From an uncultured Bacilli bacterium (GTDB lineage: Bacteria > Bacillota_I > Bacilli_A > RF39 > UBA660): a stretch of DNA of 5,824 nucleotides. Below the pieces are notes generated by a model, which saw nothing but the letters and a program-made list of their open reading frames with translations, did no database searches and was not told the DNA's origin. The position numbers and the translations under genes were made by a program. Positions within the stretch are counted from its first letter, which is position 1. Each line of letters starts with the position of its first letter. Below are positions 5,056-5,824 of the stretch, in pieces. Where the stretch lies: positions 1 to 5,824 of the forward strand of contig CANQRJ010000085.1 in assembly GCA_947626215.1 (NCBI GenBank), written 5' to 3'.

Positions 5056-5721
5056 ATGAAAAAATTACCCTCGGTTAAATTAATGTTTATTGCTTTAGCC
5101 GTCATTGGTTGTATAGAATTTTTAGTAAATCGTTTTGAACAAGTAACGTTGATGACCTTTGAAAGTGGAATCACCACTTCTGGAAATTTACTGATTGAAA
5201 CGATGATGCTAAAAAATGAAAAAGACCAATTAGAAAAAGGAAATACAATCGAAGAAACACATCAAGAAATTGAGATTATTAGTTTAAAAGCAAGTACACC
5301 TCCGATTGTTTTTGAGGGGATGACTTTGAGTGAACTTGCAAGTAAATTAGATCGTAGTTTGTCTAGTGATTTAAGTGGTTATGGAAGTAGCTTTGCAAAA
5401 TATTCCATAGATTATGGAGTAGACCCATATTTGGCCGTTTCTATTTCTTTATTAGAAACAGGTTGTACTTGGGGATGTAGTACCTTAGTCCGTAGTTGTA
5501 ATAACGTAGGTGGTATGAAAGGTGCCGGTGGATGTAATGGAGGATCTTATGCTGTATTTGATAGTTTAGATGCAGGAATCGAGGCCATGATATCCAATTT
5601 ATCAAGAAATTATATTCAACAAGGGTTAGTCACACCAGAACAAATTAATACAAAATATGCGACAAGTTCTACATGGGCTATGAAAGTAAACAATTATATA
5701 GAAAAAGTAAGAAATGCGTAA
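5056..5721 (+). CDS. Membrane-anchored or lipid-anchored, cysteine-rich GH73-like glucosaminidase domain protein
   Basis: 221 residues from the ATG at 5056, preceded by AAGGA (5041-5045). A longer reading from the ATG at 5002 is excluded because that codon lies inside the promoter. The N-terminus has KK and a hydrophobic stretch (about 8-24), then a linker (25-88) that looks partly helical and charged. The C-terminal domain (about 108-218) matches the GH73/FlgJ-type N-acetylglucosaminidase fold, which cleaves peptidoglycan glycan strands. It contains YGVDPYLAVSISLLETG (120-136) with the likely catalytic glutamate E134, CNNVGGMKG (148-156, corresponding to the NNLFGIKG motif), YAVFDSLDAGIEAMISNL (165-182), and WAMKVNNYIEKV (207-218). 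Four cysteines (137, 141, 148, 160) cluster around the active site and could form two disulfides. VIGC (16-19) fits a loose lipobox, so a lipoprotein is possible instead of an uncleaved anchor. Own promoter and terminator: a single-gene unit. Confidence 0.82.
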   Translation: MKKLPSVKLMFIALAVIGCIEFLVNRFEQVTLMTFESGITTSGNLLIETMMLKNEKDQLEKGNTIEETHQEIEIISLKASTPPIVFEGMTLSELASKLDRSLSSDLSGYGSSFAKYSIDYGVDPYLAVSISLLETGCTWGCSTLVRSCNNVGGMKGAGGCNGGSYAVFDSLDAGIEAMISNLSRNYIQQGLVTPEQINTKYATSSTWAMKVNNYIEKVRNA

Positions 5722-5751
5722 AGAGATTTTTTTAAAGTCTCTTTTCTTTTT
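5721..5751 (+). terminator. Intrinsic terminator of the GH73-like gene
   Basis: AAGAGATTTT (5721-5730) pairs with AAAGTCTCTT (5734-5743), including one G-U wobble, around a 3-nt loop. A T-rich tail with a single C runs to 5751. The 5' arm begins on the last base of the stop codon. Confidence 0.8.
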
Positions 5752-5792
5752 ACATCCTAGGAAAGTTCAAAAAAAAAAATACAAGCAAAAAT

Positions 5793-5812
5793 TAGCAAAC
5801 AACAGTTTGCTA
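5793..5812 (-). terminator. Perfect inverted repeat, probable terminator of a minus-strand gene beyond the window
   Basis: TAGCAAAC (5793-5800) and GTTTGCTA (5805-5812) form a perfect 8-bp stem with the 4-nt loop AACA. Read on the minus strand it is followed by A and then five T, while the plus-strand side is A-rich and lacks a T-run. This suggests a convergent gene ending just right of 5824, but that gene is not visible; the repeat could also be an operator. Confidence 0.5.
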
Positions 5813-5824
5813 TAAAAATAATAG

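Noticed and set aside
4995..5177. Minus-strand open frame over the promoter and start of the hydrolase gene
   Set aside because: Overlaps a near-consensus promoter and a well-supported gene, and has no plausible signals of its own.
5756..5779. CCTAGG palindrome and the run of eleven A at 5769-5779
   Set aside because: Six-base palindrome expected by chance; the A-run is not directly next to a stem, so I assign no function.
1..5824. CRISPR array, tRNA, rRNA, riboswitch or intact insertion sequence
   Set aside because: No regularly spaced repeats, no cloverleaf or rRNA-like stretch, no long structured leader before a gene, and no transposase with paired terminal repeats were seen.

Overview
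The window is AT-rich (roughly two thirds A+T by eye) with short intergenic gaps, strong AGGAG/AGGTGG-type ribosome binding sites and gene pairs joined by ATGA overlaps. TGA is a true stop (it ends two genes at 1543-1545 and 2175-2177) and tryptophan is TGG, so the standard bacterial code applies and a code-4 mycoplasma is unlikely. The gene set (UppP, a DacB/DacF-type carboxypeptidase with SpmA and SpmB, a GH73-like hydrolase, and an Rpn/PDDEXK transposase-like tail) points to a low-GC Bacillota, plausibly an endospore-forming or formerly spore-forming gut lineage of Bacilli. The lineage is inferred; no rRNA or marker gene is present.

Layout: (1) 1-294 is the 3' end of an Rpn-family (PD-(D/E)XK nuclease, transposase-like) gene entering from the left. 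It is followed by its terminator (336-371) and, back to back, the terminator of the convergent gene (397-431). (2) 454-1266, minus strand, is uppP, the undecaprenyl-diphosphate phosphatase. (3) 1339-2710, plus strand, is a three-gene cluster joined by 4-nt ATGA overlaps: a two-helix small membrane protein, a cytoplasmic protein resembling the DUF3603/UPF0736 (YjbA) family, and a lipoprotein. A weak hairpin plus T-run sits on the lipoprotein stop codon. (4) 2749-4902 is the sporulation-type cassette dacB-spmA-spmB, with overlapping gene ends. (5) 4903-5055 is an A-rich region with an 11-nt direct repeat and an almost perfect sigma-A promoter. It drives 5056-5721, a membrane-anchored, cysteine-rich GH73-like glucosaminidase, followed by a good terminator. 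(6) The right edge holds a perfect 8-bp inverted repeat (5793-5812), probably the terminator of a minus-strand gene beyond the window.

The theme is the cell envelope: recycling of the lipid carrier (UppP), trimming of peptidoglycan stem peptides (DacB-type PBP), glycan cleavage (GH73-like), a surface lipoprotein, and the SpmA/SpmB membrane pair linked in Bacillus to spore core dehydration. I see no CRISPR array, tRNA, rRNA, intact insertion sequence or obvious new defence system. The least explained pieces are the three-gene cluster at 1339-2710 and the cysteine-rich hydrolase with its repeat-decorated promoter.
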